A stretch of 64,000 bases of DNA from Agapetus fuscipes (Eukaryota > Arthropoda > Insecta > Trichoptera > Glossosomatidae), in assembly GCA_951799405.1 (NCBI GenBank), contig OX637350.1, forward strand, positions 3,333,852-3,397,851. Direction: 5' to 3'. Under the pieces are notes generated by a model that ran no database searches, was not told the origin of the DNA, and saw nothing but the letters and a program-made list of their open reading frames with translations. Position numbers and translations under genes: made by a program. This document shows positions 10,984 to 20,585 of this stretch, in pieces (within the stretch, counting starts at the first letter, position 1; every line of letters begins with the position of its first letter).

Positions 10984-11397
10984 TGAACACATTTTCAGGT
11001 TTTTTCTTACAATCGATAATCCTGAGAATTTATATACAATGCGTAATCTTTTGATGTTTGAGATCCTGTAATAATGTAAGTATTGGATTTTTTTTCTTTC
11101 AGGGAATGAAAAAATTGGTCACCTGATAGCTACCTTTGAAAATCTCGGGCAAGGTGGACTGGATTGCCTTTTATTATAAGTGGTTTGTCCCTTTGTATTC
11201 TAACGGCTAATTACATAACAGGGGCGTGCACTGGGTAGAAGCAAACATATTTCAGAAGGATTTTTTTTTAATTTAATGAATTAGTAACGGTGAAAATCGG
11301 TTGACTCGGTTGAAAAAAGAATCAGTCCTGTTTCAGGAATTGACTGCCAGAATTATGGAGTGAACGTTCATTTTTTGGTTTCTAATTTGTGAGAAGG
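10984..11397. other. Unannotated stretch
   Basis: AT-rich, nothing recognised. Confidence 0.4.
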
Positions 11398-11404
11398 TAC
11401 ACTT

Positions 11405-11702
11405 GGACCGGTCCGTAGTCCAGTGGCAAGACTTCGGACTCGTAAATAGAAGGTTGTGGATTCGAATTCCGGCGGAGCACCAAAATATACCATTTATATT
11501 TCCAAATGCGCTCTTCGCTGGGTTGAAAAATTCATGAACCTTTAGACCGGTCACTGAAAGGTCCATCCAACCTTACAACAAGTGGGTCTTGCTTGAGTAT
11601 TGGCGCTTTCTACAGCGACGACCAAGCTCGCAGAGGCCTCTTGAGGTGTGATACACACAAAAACAGCGCTCACCAAATAAATCATCCTAATATTATTATT
11701 AT
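11405..11702 (+). mobile_element. SINE-A, full length with target duplication
   Basis: The best-delimited SINE-A copy. It is flanked by a perfect 7-bp duplication TACACTT (11398-11404 and 11703-11709). Head: 'CCGTAGTCCAGTGGCAAGAC' (A box) and 'GGATTCGAATTCC' (B box), with a CTCGTAA anticodon-loop-like block. Body, then the LINE-L-like tail and (ATT)n. Its mobilisation would depend on LINE-L enzymes if the shared tail is the recognition site. Confidence 0.9.
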
Positions 11703-11720
11703 TACACTTTTCACTTTCCA

Positions 11721-11920
11721 ATTCACTTTGCCAATGTCACCCCTGTTTCAGGGAATGTCGACAAGAGTTGCAGGGCTTATGTTCATTTGAGGTTTGGATT
11801 TTATTTTTAAGTACACAATCAGCATTTGTAAGCGCGAACTACACGTGTTTGTTTGTGGGTATACTTCTGAGAGCTTTGAATGAATATTTCCTTGCAACTT
11901 AGATTATAGATTATAGATAG
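11721..11920 (+). mobile_element. SINE-R copy, 5'-truncated
   Basis: Starts within TTCACTTTGCCAATGTC and keeps the hairpins and the ATTATAGATTATAG tail. Confidence 0.75.
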
Positions 11921-11925
11921 ATTAC

Positions 11926-12133
11926 ACATGCAGCATATGTAAGCGCAAACTTATATCCACGAGTCTATTGTCTATTTCAATATGAAAGTTAAAGGGTTTG
12001 TGTATTGGCATTGTGAAGATTTAATATGAATCTTAATAGTTAATGAATTTCCATAACTAAGATTATAAATACATAGATCTATGAATCTTAATAGTTAATG
12101 AATTTCCATAACTCAGATTATAAATAGATCAAT
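11926..12133 (+). repeat. Diverged SINE-R relative with a local ~55-bp duplication
   Basis: 'ACACATGCAGCATATGTAAGC' and the AACTAAGATTATA-type end match the 3' half of SINE-R. A unit containing 'GAATCTTAATAGTTAATG' occurs twice (12028-12133). Confidence 0.5.
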
Positions 12134-12530
12134 CGCTTTAGTTAAAAGGTTTGCGATACACAAAACTAGCAGACATTTCATCCATAGATGATTCCACGAT
12201 CATCGTTATATTTGTACGGAAAAATTAACGTAAGGCGGCGGATGAGCCATGATTTTTTTTCTATGAATAGCAGCTTTAGCAAATAAACTACGAAATAAAC
12301 CCAAATCAACCCAAGCTTTGAATCACTGGTCTAAGGTAAATAAATCGAAATCATGACACAAAAAATACATCTCCAATCCGAAATGGCAACATTACATTGG
12401 CTCGTTATAAAATTATTTCTCTCCCTCAAACAAAAGAGACATATTTTTTGTTTTATAACTTTTGACATAGGTACATATTATTCCGCCACATGCTGTTTGT
12501 ATCAAAAAGGTACAAAAACTGTATCTCAAT
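12134..12530. other. Mostly unannotated; includes dispersed repeat L
   Basis: About 12160-12270 resembles 19380-19480 and 21640-21755 (shared GCGGATGAGCCATG-like block). Nothing else seen. Confidence 0.35.
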
Positions 12531-12668
12531 ACGTTTCAACTCAACAAAAGCGTTTTACCAAAAAAATATACAAACTAAAACAGCGCCTCTTAGAGAGTGA
12601 TTTAGTTACTGTACATGTTTGTTAAAACGCTACGATTAAGTAAGAGAGTAAAGTTTTATACTTGAGTA
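12531..12668. mobile_element. MITE-F copy 4
   Basis: A good example of the family palindrome: AAAGCGTTTTACCAAAAAAA ... ACAGCGCCTCTTAGAGAG ... TTTGTTAAAACGCTACG, then AAAGTTTTATACTTGAG. Confidence 0.7.
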
Positions 12669-12697
12669 ATGTAAAGGGTTAGTATTAAAACATTTGT

Positions 12698-12830
12698 TTA
12701 CATTTAAACACAGCGTTTTATCAAAAATGTATGTACACCAAAACAGCGCCTCTTAAGAGTGTTTTAGTTGATGTGAATGTTTGTTAAAACGCTGTAGTTT
12801 GAACGTGAAGTTTGGGGTCCTGTAAAGGGG
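12698..12830. mobile_element. MITE-F copy 5
   Basis: CAGCGTTTTATCAAAAATG ... ACAGCGCCTCTTAAGAG ... TTTGTTAAAACGCTG; inverted about the CTCTTAAGAG centre. Lies about 30 bp after copy 4. Confidence 0.7.
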
Positions 12831-12837
12831 TTGGCGC

Positions 12838-12912
12838 GTGTGTCCAAGGGATTGAGACTGGGTGTACCTTTGAATAATTGATATGAGGTTCGAGTCCCGT
12901 GACCAAACAGAA
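12838..12912 (+). mobile_element. Possible tRNA-derived SINE head
   Basis: 'GTGTCCAAGGGATTGAGAC' resembles a tRNA D-arm region and 'AGGTTCGAGTCCCGTGACC' is a perfect B-box/T-arm sequence. No foldable anticodon stem, so not a functional tRNA gene. Seen only once in this window. Confidence 0.35.
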
Positions 12913-12965
12913 AAACAAACCCGACAGCGACCTCTGCGCCTTCTCAGTATTGTGTAGCTTTTTTA

Positions 12966-14275
12966 TAAAGGGTGATTTTTTAAGAGCTTGAGAACTTTTT
13001 TTAAAAAAAAAACGCATAAAATTTGCAAAATCTCATCGGTTCTTTATTTGAAACGTTAGATTGGTCCATGACATTTACTTTTTGAAGATAATTTCATTTA
13101 AATGTTGACCGCGGCTGCGTCTTAGGTGGTCCATTCGGGAAGTCCAATTTTGGGCAACTTTTTCGAGCATTTCGGCCGGAATAGCCCGAATTTCTTCGGA
13201 AATGTTGTCTTCCAAAGCTGGAATAGTTGCTGGCTTATTTCTGTAGACTTTAGACTTGACGTAGCCCCACAAAAAATAGTCTAAAGGCGTCAAATCGCAT
13301 GATCTTGGTGGCCAACTTACCGGTCCATTTCTTGAGATGAATTGTTCTCCGAAGTTTTCCCTCAAAATGGCCATAGAATCGCGAGCTGTGTAGCATGTAG
13401 CGCCATCTTGTTGAAACCACATGTCAACCAAGTTCAGTTCTTCCATTTTTGGCAACAAAAAGTTTGTTAGCATCGAACGATAGCGATCGCCATTCACCGT
13501 AACGTTGCGTCCAACAGCATCTTTGAAAAAATACGGTCCAATGATTCCACCAGCGTACAAACCACACCAAACAGTGCATTTTTCGGGATGCATGGGCAGT
13601 TCTTGAACGGCTTCTGGTTGCTCTTCACCCCAAATGCGGCAATTTTGCTTATTTACGTAGCCATTCAACCAGAAATGAGCCTCATCGGTGAACAAAATTT
13701 GGCGATAAAAAAGCGGATTTTCTGCCAACTTTTCTAGGGCCCATTCACTGAAAATTCGACGTTGTGGCAGATCGTTCGGCTTCAGTTCTTGCACGAGCTG
13801 TATTTTATACGGTTTTACACCAAGATCTTTGCGTAAAATCTTCCATGTGGTCGAATAACACAAACCCAATTGCTGCGAACGGCGACGAATCGACATTTCA
13901 CGGTCTTCAGCAACACTCTCAGAAACAGACACAATATTCTCTTCTGTACGCACTGTACGCATTCGTGTGGTTGGTGTAATGTCCAATAAAGTAAACTGAG
14001 TGCGAAACTTGGTCACAATCGCATTAATTGTTTGCTCACTTGGTCGATTATGTAGACCATAAATCGGACGTAAAGCGCGAAACACATTTCGAACCGAACA
14101 CTGATTTTGGTAATAAAATTCAATGATTTGCAAGCGTTGCTCGTTAGTAAGTCTATTCATGATGAAATGTCAAAGCATACTGAGCATCTTTCTCTTTGAC
14201 ACCATGTCTGAAATCCCGCGTGATCTGTCAAATACTAATGCATGAAAATCCTAACCTCAAAAAAATCACCCTTTA
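12966..14275 (-). mobile_element. Complete Tc1/mariner transposon
   Basis: The 1310-bp element has terminal inverted repeats starting TAAAGGGTGATTTTTT at both ends and is flanked by TA (12964-12965 and 14276-14277), the target used by this superfamily. It holds one uninterrupted transposase gene on the minus strand. Ends, target duplication and ORF are all present, so it may still be functional or recently was. Confidence 0.9.
13075..14160 (-). CDS. Mariner-like transposase, apparently intact
   Basis: 361 residues from ATG to TAA with no interruption, the usual size for the superfamily. Residues ~3-55 form a first helix-turn-helix (NEQRLQIIEFYYQNQ...TINAIVTKF) and ~75-115 a second (SIRRRSQQLGLCYSTTWKILRKD), for binding the terminal repeats. 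The DDE/D catalytic core follows: D159 in LFTDEAHFWLNG, D252 in WFQQDGATCYTARD and D289 in RSCDLTPLDYFLWGY. The spacing between the second and third acidic residues is 36, so it is neither classical mariner (DD34D) nor Tc1 (DD34E). The related C-terminal part MDHLRRSRGQHLNEIIFKK is kept. It would cut the element out at its inverted repeats and insert it at TA. It lies alone between the element's ends with ~100-bp flanks. Confidence 0.92.
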   Translation of the reverse strand: MNRLTNEQRLQIIEFYYQNQCSVRNVFRALRPIYGLHNRPSEQTINAIVTKFRTQFTLLDITPTTRMRTVRTEENIVSVSESVAEDREMSIRRRSQQLGLCYSTTWKILRKDLGVKPYKIQLVQELKPNDLPQRRIFSEWALEKLAENPLFYRQILFTDEAHFWLNGYVNKQNCRIWGEEQPEAVQELPMHPEKCTVWCGLYAGGIIGPYFFKDAVGRNVTVNGDRYRSMLTNFLLPKMEELNLVDMWFQQDGATCYTARDSMAILRENFGEQFISRNGPVSWPPRSCDLTPLDYFLWGYVKSKVYRNKPATIPALEDNISEEIRAIPAEMLEKVAQNWTSRMDHLRRSRGQHLNEIIFKK

Positions 14276-14408
14276 TATAAAAATGAGATAGTACAAGCTG
14301 TTTAGGATAGAAGGTTAGAGATAAGTTAATTATGTTGCTCTAGAGAAGATGAAGTTATGAATGATTATGAAAGTGGATACGTACGTAAGCCCTGGCTTGG
14401 TCAAACAA

Positions 14409-14445
14409 GGCCCGGTATTTTCAAAGTTAGCATATAAAGACTCAG
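14409..14445 (+). mobile_element. MITE-G left end
   Basis: 'GGCCCGGTATTTTCAAAGTT' matches the terminus of the complete MITE-G at 35767. Confidence 0.5.
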
Positions 14446-14532
14446 GGGAAGAAAAAAGGAATTTCAGTTGGAATAATATTTTGAGCAAATCAAAATTGTG
14501 AATTTGACAGTCTGTATTTCTCATGGTTATTG

Positions 14533-14742
14533 TTGTTGTAAAAAATGGTTCACTTTGCCAATGTCACCCCTGTTTCAGGGAAGGTCGGCAAGAGTTGCAG
14601 GGTTTATGTTCATTTGAGATTGGGTTTTTATATTGTAGGCCCACATTCGGCAGGTGTTAGCGCGAAATTATACATGTCTGCATGTGGGAATGCGTTTAAT
14701 ATGAATCTTAAATGATATTTATATATCTTTGCAGCTTAGATT
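14533..14742 (+). mobile_element. SINE-R copy, 5'-truncated
   Basis: Starts at TGTAAAAAATGGTTCAC, has the CCCTG-TTT-CAGGG hairpin, ends TTTGCAGCTTAGATT. Confidence 0.75.
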
Positions 14743-15439
14743 TCGATTGCCTGTCACAAAGAACCGGAAAACCGCCATAAACTGTGATAGCAACTGTTGT
14801 TTGTTGCTTTACTATTTTGCAGAGCTTTAGATACACACAGATGCCACTAGATTGCAATGGTAGATTATTTTCTTATTTTTACTGACTTGTTTTTCCCATG
14901 AAGTCTTAATATGTGACTTAAAAATGATGCAAAAAACTACCCACACGATTGACATAACTGCGTCCTTATCATTCAGTATAAAGTCACTTTTCAGTTACAT
15001 TAATACGTTTATAAGTGCAATAGCGATACATCTCAAAGCTCTCAGACAAATACAATAATATCCAACCACTGTCCTTGACTTACTTCCCTCATCAGAACAG
15101 CCTATCAGGGACGACAAGGGTATATAAAGTGCCCCACTGCGTTTTTCATGAGACAGCTCGTGGATTCTGCGTTGCTTCTCTATTCCCCAGGTCGATAACG
15201 TGCCTATATATTGTATAGCTTCCTTCAGCTGTGGGAATTCGCGATGTTTTAGTGATTTTCATGGAACATCAAATATGTATGCTCCATGGGAGAATTGCGT
15301 TCTCGGCACTTACCGCACCTGATCCATCTCAAGTTATTGGATAACAGTGCGCTCGCCCATGCAAGAACAGCTAGAGTTGCTAAAGTTTGATACAACACGT
15401 ACATCCCCAACAAATCGAATCTGCGAAATGTATGACGTC
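14743..15439. other. Mostly unannotated; MITE-G-like internal sequence
   Basis: About 14905-15005 matches the inside of MITE-G ('ACTGCGTCCTTATCATTCAG', 'AGTATAAAGTC'). The rest (15010-15439) is not recognised. Confidence 0.4.
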
Positions 15440-15693
15440 TATAATCTATAATCTATAATCTAAGTTGCAAGGATATATTCATTTAAAGCTCTCAGATGTA
15501 TGCCCACAAACCAACAAGTGTAGTTCGCGCTTACAAATGCTGAATGTGTACTTACAAATAAAATCCAAACCTCAAATGAACATAAGCCCCACAACTTTTG
15601 CCGACCTTCCCTGAAACAGGGGTGACATTGGCAAAGTGAACCATTTTTTACAGTATGGGTGGTCAGCCTCATACCAACCTATAAGTCAAGGAA
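15440..15693 (-). mobile_element. SINE-R, full length with target duplication
   Basis: A 254-bp unit running (minus strand) from TTCCTTGACTTATAGG to the ATTATAGATTATAGATTATA tail, flanked by ACGTC (15435-15439 and 15694-15698). There is no RTE ORF, so it inserted on its own. Confidence 0.85.
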
Positions 15694-16430
15694 ACGTCCT
15701 TACAAGTATTGACTGTTGAAATGATATTCATACGAAATAGTCAGAGTACAGTACAAATGGACAAAAGCATTTGGTTGCAAGCATGTTAGATATTAAAGGC
15801 ATTTTGCAGTGTCCTATATTTTTCTCAGTCTCCAAAGTAATGAATGGTCTGACTCTGAATGAGACGGTTCGTAAAGACAGCATTATAAATGTACATTTTT
15901 TAAATGTAAGAAATAAGAAATCGCCTTCCCTATAAAAAATTGTAGGTCAAGTTGGTTCGTTTTTTGTTACTCAGTCACTCACAAGTCATGCATTTGTTTA
16001 AATATATATTTGTACAACTTCTCTTAAATGCTAACAGGTATTTAGTATTCATACTAACAAAAAAATTCACTTATTTGGCATCGTTTTTGTTCAATTTTAC
16101 GATATTTACAAAACAACTGTGAATCATTCATGATTCACGGTCAATGCCTCGCTACAGAAAAAAAACCTTGTTTTCTTTTCACATTAAGACTGTTAAAAAT
16201 AAGAGTGGATCTGCCCGCGCATCTCCATACACAGATGATTCTCAGAGGTAAAAAATACAACAGTTATGTAACCTGGAGAGTAAATAACGTACCCATACGC
16301 CTACGCTACTTCCAAATATGAAGCTTCGTAGTAAAAAGTCTGCGAGAAATTATACGCGTACAAACGATACCGTTTCTGAAGGTTGTTCCATCCCACACTA
16401 AGATCAAATGACTCAGAAACCGTGTCACGA
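15694..16430. other. Unannotated stretch
   Basis: Short ORFs only, nothing recognised. Confidence 0.4.
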
Positions 16431-16435
16431 CAAAT

Positions 16436-16600
16436 CGGTCAAAGATAGCTCGTCAATAGACAGCTCGTCCATTGACAAATCGGTCACACAACTTTTAGGT
16501 CAACGATTTTTATGTTTATGTGCAACTCAGGCAATAGATAACTCGTCCACAGACACATCAGTCACGGACAATATCGATACGTTATGAGTAAAACTGAATG
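16436..16600. repeat. Degenerate short repeat H, copy 1
   Basis: Imperfect repeats of the type AGCTCGTCCATTGACAAATC. The part at about 16540-16592 is the reverse complement of 18270-18320 ('AGTCACGGACAAT' / 'ATTGTCCGTGACT'). Confidence 0.5.
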
Positions 16601-17011
16601 AGTGACATATTATGCGACTACCTTTTAAATTTGATCTGATAAATACAGTAAGGATGGAACAAAAGTAAAGATACAATATTCAATGATCAATGATCATTTC
16701 AAAGCTCAATTGAAAGAAATCCGTAATTTTTTATTGAAAGGCAAACGCCAGAATATTTGGATACCTAAAAGATAAAAGTGACATATAAAGCGAACATTGG
16801 TTTCTCAGATTAATGCAGCATTATCCTATATTCTATGAGAGAAAACACTGAAGAGTGAAAATCCCGTAGTTGAGAAAATTTTCAAGAGATCTTCCTTATA
16901 ATTAGTACACTATCAGAAGTTACAACCAGTAAAATGTTTTATCGGCGATTTCTCAAATCAGTGAATCAGCCCTTCTTCAGATTTACCTTTAAGGTGGCGA
17001 CATGATATTTT
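16574..17011. mobile_element. MITE-I copy 2, with an internal insertion
   Basis: Left end TATCGATACGTTATGAG, right end 'TTACCTTTAAGGTGGCGACA'. Compared with copy 1 it has ~165 extra bp, bordered on both sides by GTGACATAT (near 16611 and 16786), as if something inserted with a 9-bp duplication. Confidence 0.6.
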
Positions 17012-17034
17012 AAGTCAATATCTCTTTACAAATA

Positions 17035-17285
17035 AAGTTATAGAGTAGGTACTAGATGGCAATGGAAGTTTTAATTTTTTTTTTTAATTTTGGGTAAAAT
17101 ATGGTTTTATAGATGAAATTTTATACCAGACCAGGATAAGCGTTGGGGAGAGATAACTTTGAACAATTTGTATCTGGATCAGAGGCACTTACCTGCAACA
17201 AAGAAAACACAATAATTAGAGAAGCAAAAATAATACGTCATCAGTAATAGACCAATCAAACAATAGCGTTTCATTTCATTTGTTT
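17035..17285 (-). repeat. Dispersed repeat J, copy 1, with juxtaposed splice sites
   Basis: About 250 bp similar to 42680-42915. On the minus strand both copies contain a branch-point-like CTAAT, a pyrimidine-rich run, then TTGCAG directly followed by GTAAGT (CAG/GTAAGT junction at 17193/17192). Confidence 0.6.
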
Positions 17286-17605
17286 CACGGTTCGTCCACA
17301 CATTTTTGTTTAACAACTTCAATACATCGCACGTTTAATAATAAAGAGCATTAACTCAAAAAACATGAATGTTGGGAAATCACGTTTGAAGTTCAGACAT
17401 CCAGTACAACTTGTATGGGATGAAAAAGGCGGCCGATGTTTTATCTCGGTCATATTCGTCCAAATTGAACGGCTGTCGCATTCTACCTATTCTTCTAGCA
17501 TTGTTCTTGCGTTTTATTACAAAATCTCGATTTTCCCAATTTTCGAGTTATTTCTCTTTATCATTAAACGTGCGACATGTAATATAGCTTCATCAGAGAA
17601 AACTT

Positions 17606-17852
17606 TATAATCTATAATCTAAGTTGCAAAGATATATTACCATTCAAACTCATATCAATTGCACGCCCTAAAACAGAAAAGTTCACGCTTACAAATGCTG
17701 AATGTGTACTTACAAATTAAAACCAAACCTTAGATGAACATAAACCCTGCAACTTTTGCCGACCTTGCCTGAAACAGGGGTGACATTGGTAAAGCGAACC
17801 ATTTGTTAAAGTATGGGTGGTCAGCTTCAGACCAACCTATAAGCCAAGGAAT
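17606..17852 (-). mobile_element. SINE-R copy
   Basis: Full-length layout, ending (plus strand) at AAGCCAAGGAAT. AACTT occurs on both sides (17601-17605 and 17853-17857), a probable target duplication. Confidence 0.75.
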
Positions 17853-17944
17853 AACTTGCTCTCCAAAAAACCTTTGTAATTCCTGTAGTTTTAATTATTT
17901 GTTCTTTTCTGTGATGAAGCTGTCTGTGGATCATTAAAAAAAAA

Positions 17945-18232
17945 TAGGCTGATTTATTTGGTGAGCGCTGTTGTTGTGTGTATCACACCTCAAGAGCCCT
18001 CTGCGAGCTTGGTCGTCGCTGTAGAAAGCGCCAATTCTCAAGCAAGACCAAGTTGCTGTAAGGCTGGATAGACCTTTTGATGCCCGGTCTTTTAAAAAGG
18101 TTTATGAATTTTTCAACCCAGCAAAGAGCAAATTTGAAAATATAAATGTTTTATTTTTTGTGCTCCGCCGGGATTCGAACGCACAACCTTCCATTCACGA
18201 GACCAAAGTGTTACCACTGGACTACGGACCAT
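17945..18232 (-). mobile_element. SINE-A, nearly full length
   Basis: The minus strand begins with GGTCCGTAGTCCAGTGGTAA (A box) and has GTTCGAATCCC (B box), followed by body and tail 'TTGAGGTGTGATACACAC'. The (ATT)n tail is lost. Confidence 0.8.
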
Positions 18233-18244
18233 ATATTGTATATG

Positions 18245-18370
18245 ACCGAAAAGTTGTGAGGACGAACTGTCATGTGACCGAATTGTCCGTGACTGATGTG
18301 TCTGTGGTCGAGTTATTTGTGGCCAAAAAGTCGTGTGGACGATCAGTTAGAGTGACATGGACCGACTTGT
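18245..18370. repeat. Degenerate short repeat H, copy 2 (inverted)
   Basis: Inverted relative to 16436-16600; the same GTGACCGA / GACGAGTT words recur. Starts 12 bp after SINE-A. Confidence 0.5.
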
Positions 18371-18869
18371 CGTGGAACTTCAGAAACATGTGCTTTTTAT
18401 TCAACGTAGAAAAAAGTGTCTGAAAGTAATGGGATGCGAATCTGGCTATGATGGCCGCATCGATTGTTTTTATTGCGTGAAACGGTCCACAGAAGATGCT
18501 GTGTTATGGAACTAGAGCTCCATTCGCGTCTCGAGGGTGTGCTATAAGAAAATGCCATTTTCTCTTGTTTATACTTTTTGGGTGAGCCATATCGCGCCGA
18601 ATGGACGTGTATCCTACTTAAATGCTAAAAATAAAATTGTTGAAAATGTTGGGTAACTCTTGAGAATGGGAAGTTTATAGTTTTGCTTTATTGATTCGTG
18701 GTATAACATTGGAATTCAGAATCCAAAATGGCCTTCAGAAACTGTGAAATAAAGATATCGAAGTATCAAAGGAGTTCAAATTGAAAAACGTTCTGGTTAA
18801 ATTGGATGGTATAATGGATGGATGGCTTTAACTTATAGTTCGGTTTAGGCTGACCCTCTATAACCTTAA
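18371..18869. other. Unannotated stretch
   Basis: Nothing recognised. Confidence 0.4.
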
Positions 18870-18980
18870 TTGCAGAGGGCTCTCAAATGCATGCCCACAA
18901 ACAAACACGTGTAGTACGCGCTTACAAATGTACTTACAAATAAAAACCAAACCTCAAATGAACATAAACCCAACAACTTT
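18870..18980 (-). mobile_element. SINE-R fragment
   Basis: Tail-side half with 'ATGCCCACAAACAAACACGT' and 'CCTCAAATGAACATAA'. Confidence 0.65.
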
Positions 18981-19071
18981 TTTATAAACCTCAATGAACG
19001 TTTTTTATACTTTCTCACAAAACATTTGATCCATGATTGATATGCCGAACATCTTTTTTTATTAAATACGG

Positions 19072-19386
19072 AAAATTGATGTGATGAGATGGTTTGGGCA
19101 TGTGGAAAGAATGAACGATGATAGACTGACAAAGTATGTATACAAAGCAATTGTGAAAGGAAAAAGAGGGAAGGGACGACCGAGAAAAGTATGGAGTGAT
19201 CAGATTGTGGAGATTGTGAAAGAATGGGATATATAAAGTGAGCGTAAAAGAAGAAAATGCATGAAAAAGGTGATGGATATGAAGGAATTGAAAGAGGTAT
19301 GTCAGGATAGGAAAAAATGGAGGCAGCTATGCAGGGGCTCTGGCCACCCCTAGCGGAATGGCGACAGAGTTACAGTTACAGTACAG
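19072..19386 (+). pseudogene. RTE-B LINE, C-terminal fragment and 3' tail
   Basis: Encodes MRWFGHVERMNDDRLTKYVY ... GKGRPRKVWSDQIVEIVKEWDI, one in-frame stop, then RKRRKCMKKVMDMKELKEVC ... and stop. The 3' tail repeats ACAGTT. Heavily 5'-truncated. Confidence 0.8.
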
Positions 19387-19853
19387 AGTTTTTTCTTACT
19401 TTAAAAATTAAGTAAGGCAAATTCACTGTAGGCTGCGGATGAACCATGGCTATGCTGTTTGAGAGTAACACCGATAGAGGTTCCCCCTCACGTATCATAA
19501 GTCTACGTGCACATTCTATAGAATTCCTTTGGTAATACCTCTCATTAGTAAGGACCGTGAGCCTTCCGACTGGGTTACCCATTTCCAACTTTGGACTGAC
19601 CACATTTTTTTGCAATGCATAATTAAAAGCAAAGAAACGGAATGAGAAAACGAGAAAACTTTTTTTGCATTTGAAAACTAATTAAGCGTAAAACGATTCG
19701 CCGAAACTTTTTCGCAATTAGTGCAAAAACCAAGGAAAACCTGGTGCAGCTAGCTTTGGCAATTAATTAATTAGTGATGCACTTATCTTCGTGGACCACA
19801 TTTCCTTTAGACCACCTATCTATTCACAATCTGGGCTGTAAGTTTAGTACGGT
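19387..19853. other. Unannotated; includes repeat L copy
   Basis: 19380-19480 resembles 12160-12270. Nothing else recognised. Confidence 0.35.
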
Positions 19854-19985
19854 ACGGTAATTCTTACCTACCGAATATCGGTAATATTTGTATATAAAGA
19901 CCTGTCAATCGAAGATGGGCGCAAGTGAACAGCTGATTAGTTTTCATACAAATATTACCGATATTCGGTAGATAAGAATTACTGT
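19854..19985. mobile_element. Hairpin MITE-J
   Basis: 40-bp arms, inverted, with 38 of 40 positions matching (left 19854-19893 contains TACCGAATATCGGTAATA; right 19946-19985), around a ~52-nt loop. No coding sequence. Confidence 0.7.
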
Positions 19986-20024
19986 AGTGATGAGACTTCC
20001 AGACCAGAAGCGTTATTCTGCTAA

Positions 20025-20190
20025 ATTCCTTACGACCTTAAGGCGACGAGATAGCGATACGTGTCCAAAAATAAGGTGTAGTACTGTGATTTTTTAACTA
20101 TAGAGTTCTTTCGCGAGCCCTAGCAAGCTCCAACTTTTGATATCCAAAGTGCAAGGAATTAAGCAGAAAAGCGCTTTTGGTGAACAGTAG
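20025..20190. repeat. Dispersed repeat E, copy 2
   Basis: Matches 3463-3637 (CTTAAGGCGACGAGATAGCG, AAAATAAGGTGTAG, GATATCCAAAGTGC). It stops where MITE-K begins. Confidence 0.6.
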
Positions 20191-20432
20191 GTACCCTTAG
20201 TACGAGTTGCAAAACTTGAGAAAAGTAAAGTTTACGGAAAATATTAAAGAGTGATTTCTCCCAAAATCTGCCGTTTTTGTTTGTTACACTTTATGGTCTT
20301 AGCAAAAGAGTTACAGTGATGAAGAAAATCAAGTTCAAACAAACAAAAACGGCAGATTTTGAGGGAAATCACTCTTTAACAATTGCCGTAAATTTTACAT
20401 TACTCAAGTTTTGCAACTCGTACTAAGGGTAC
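20191..20432. mobile_element. Long-hairpin MITE-K
   Basis: 242 bp. Both ends read GTACCCTTAGTACGAGTTGC inward, and the inverted arms extend about 90 bp with small mismatches; the loop is ~60 nt. Non-coding. Confidence 0.75.
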
Positions 20433-20445
20433 AGGACACTAAGAC

Positions 20446-20585
20446 AATGTATCTGTCAATGGCGTCTGCTGAACCAGGGTCGAAGCTATGGTCAAACGGT
20501 CCAGGCATGATTTGAACCAGCGTTATTCTGTTCCAAAGACGCTAGTCAAGGACAGTGACTTGATCCCCTCAGCCATGACACCGAC
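20446..20585 (-). mobile_element. SINE-C, tRNA-like head region
   Basis: Minus strand: 'GTCATGGCTGAGGGGATCAA' (A box) and 'GCTGGTTCAAATCATGCC' (B box). The SINE-C body is truncated. Confidence 0.65.

Noticed and set aside
13764..13979. Plus-strand 71-codon ORF within the mariner
   Set aside because: Shadow of the transposase gene on the other strand.
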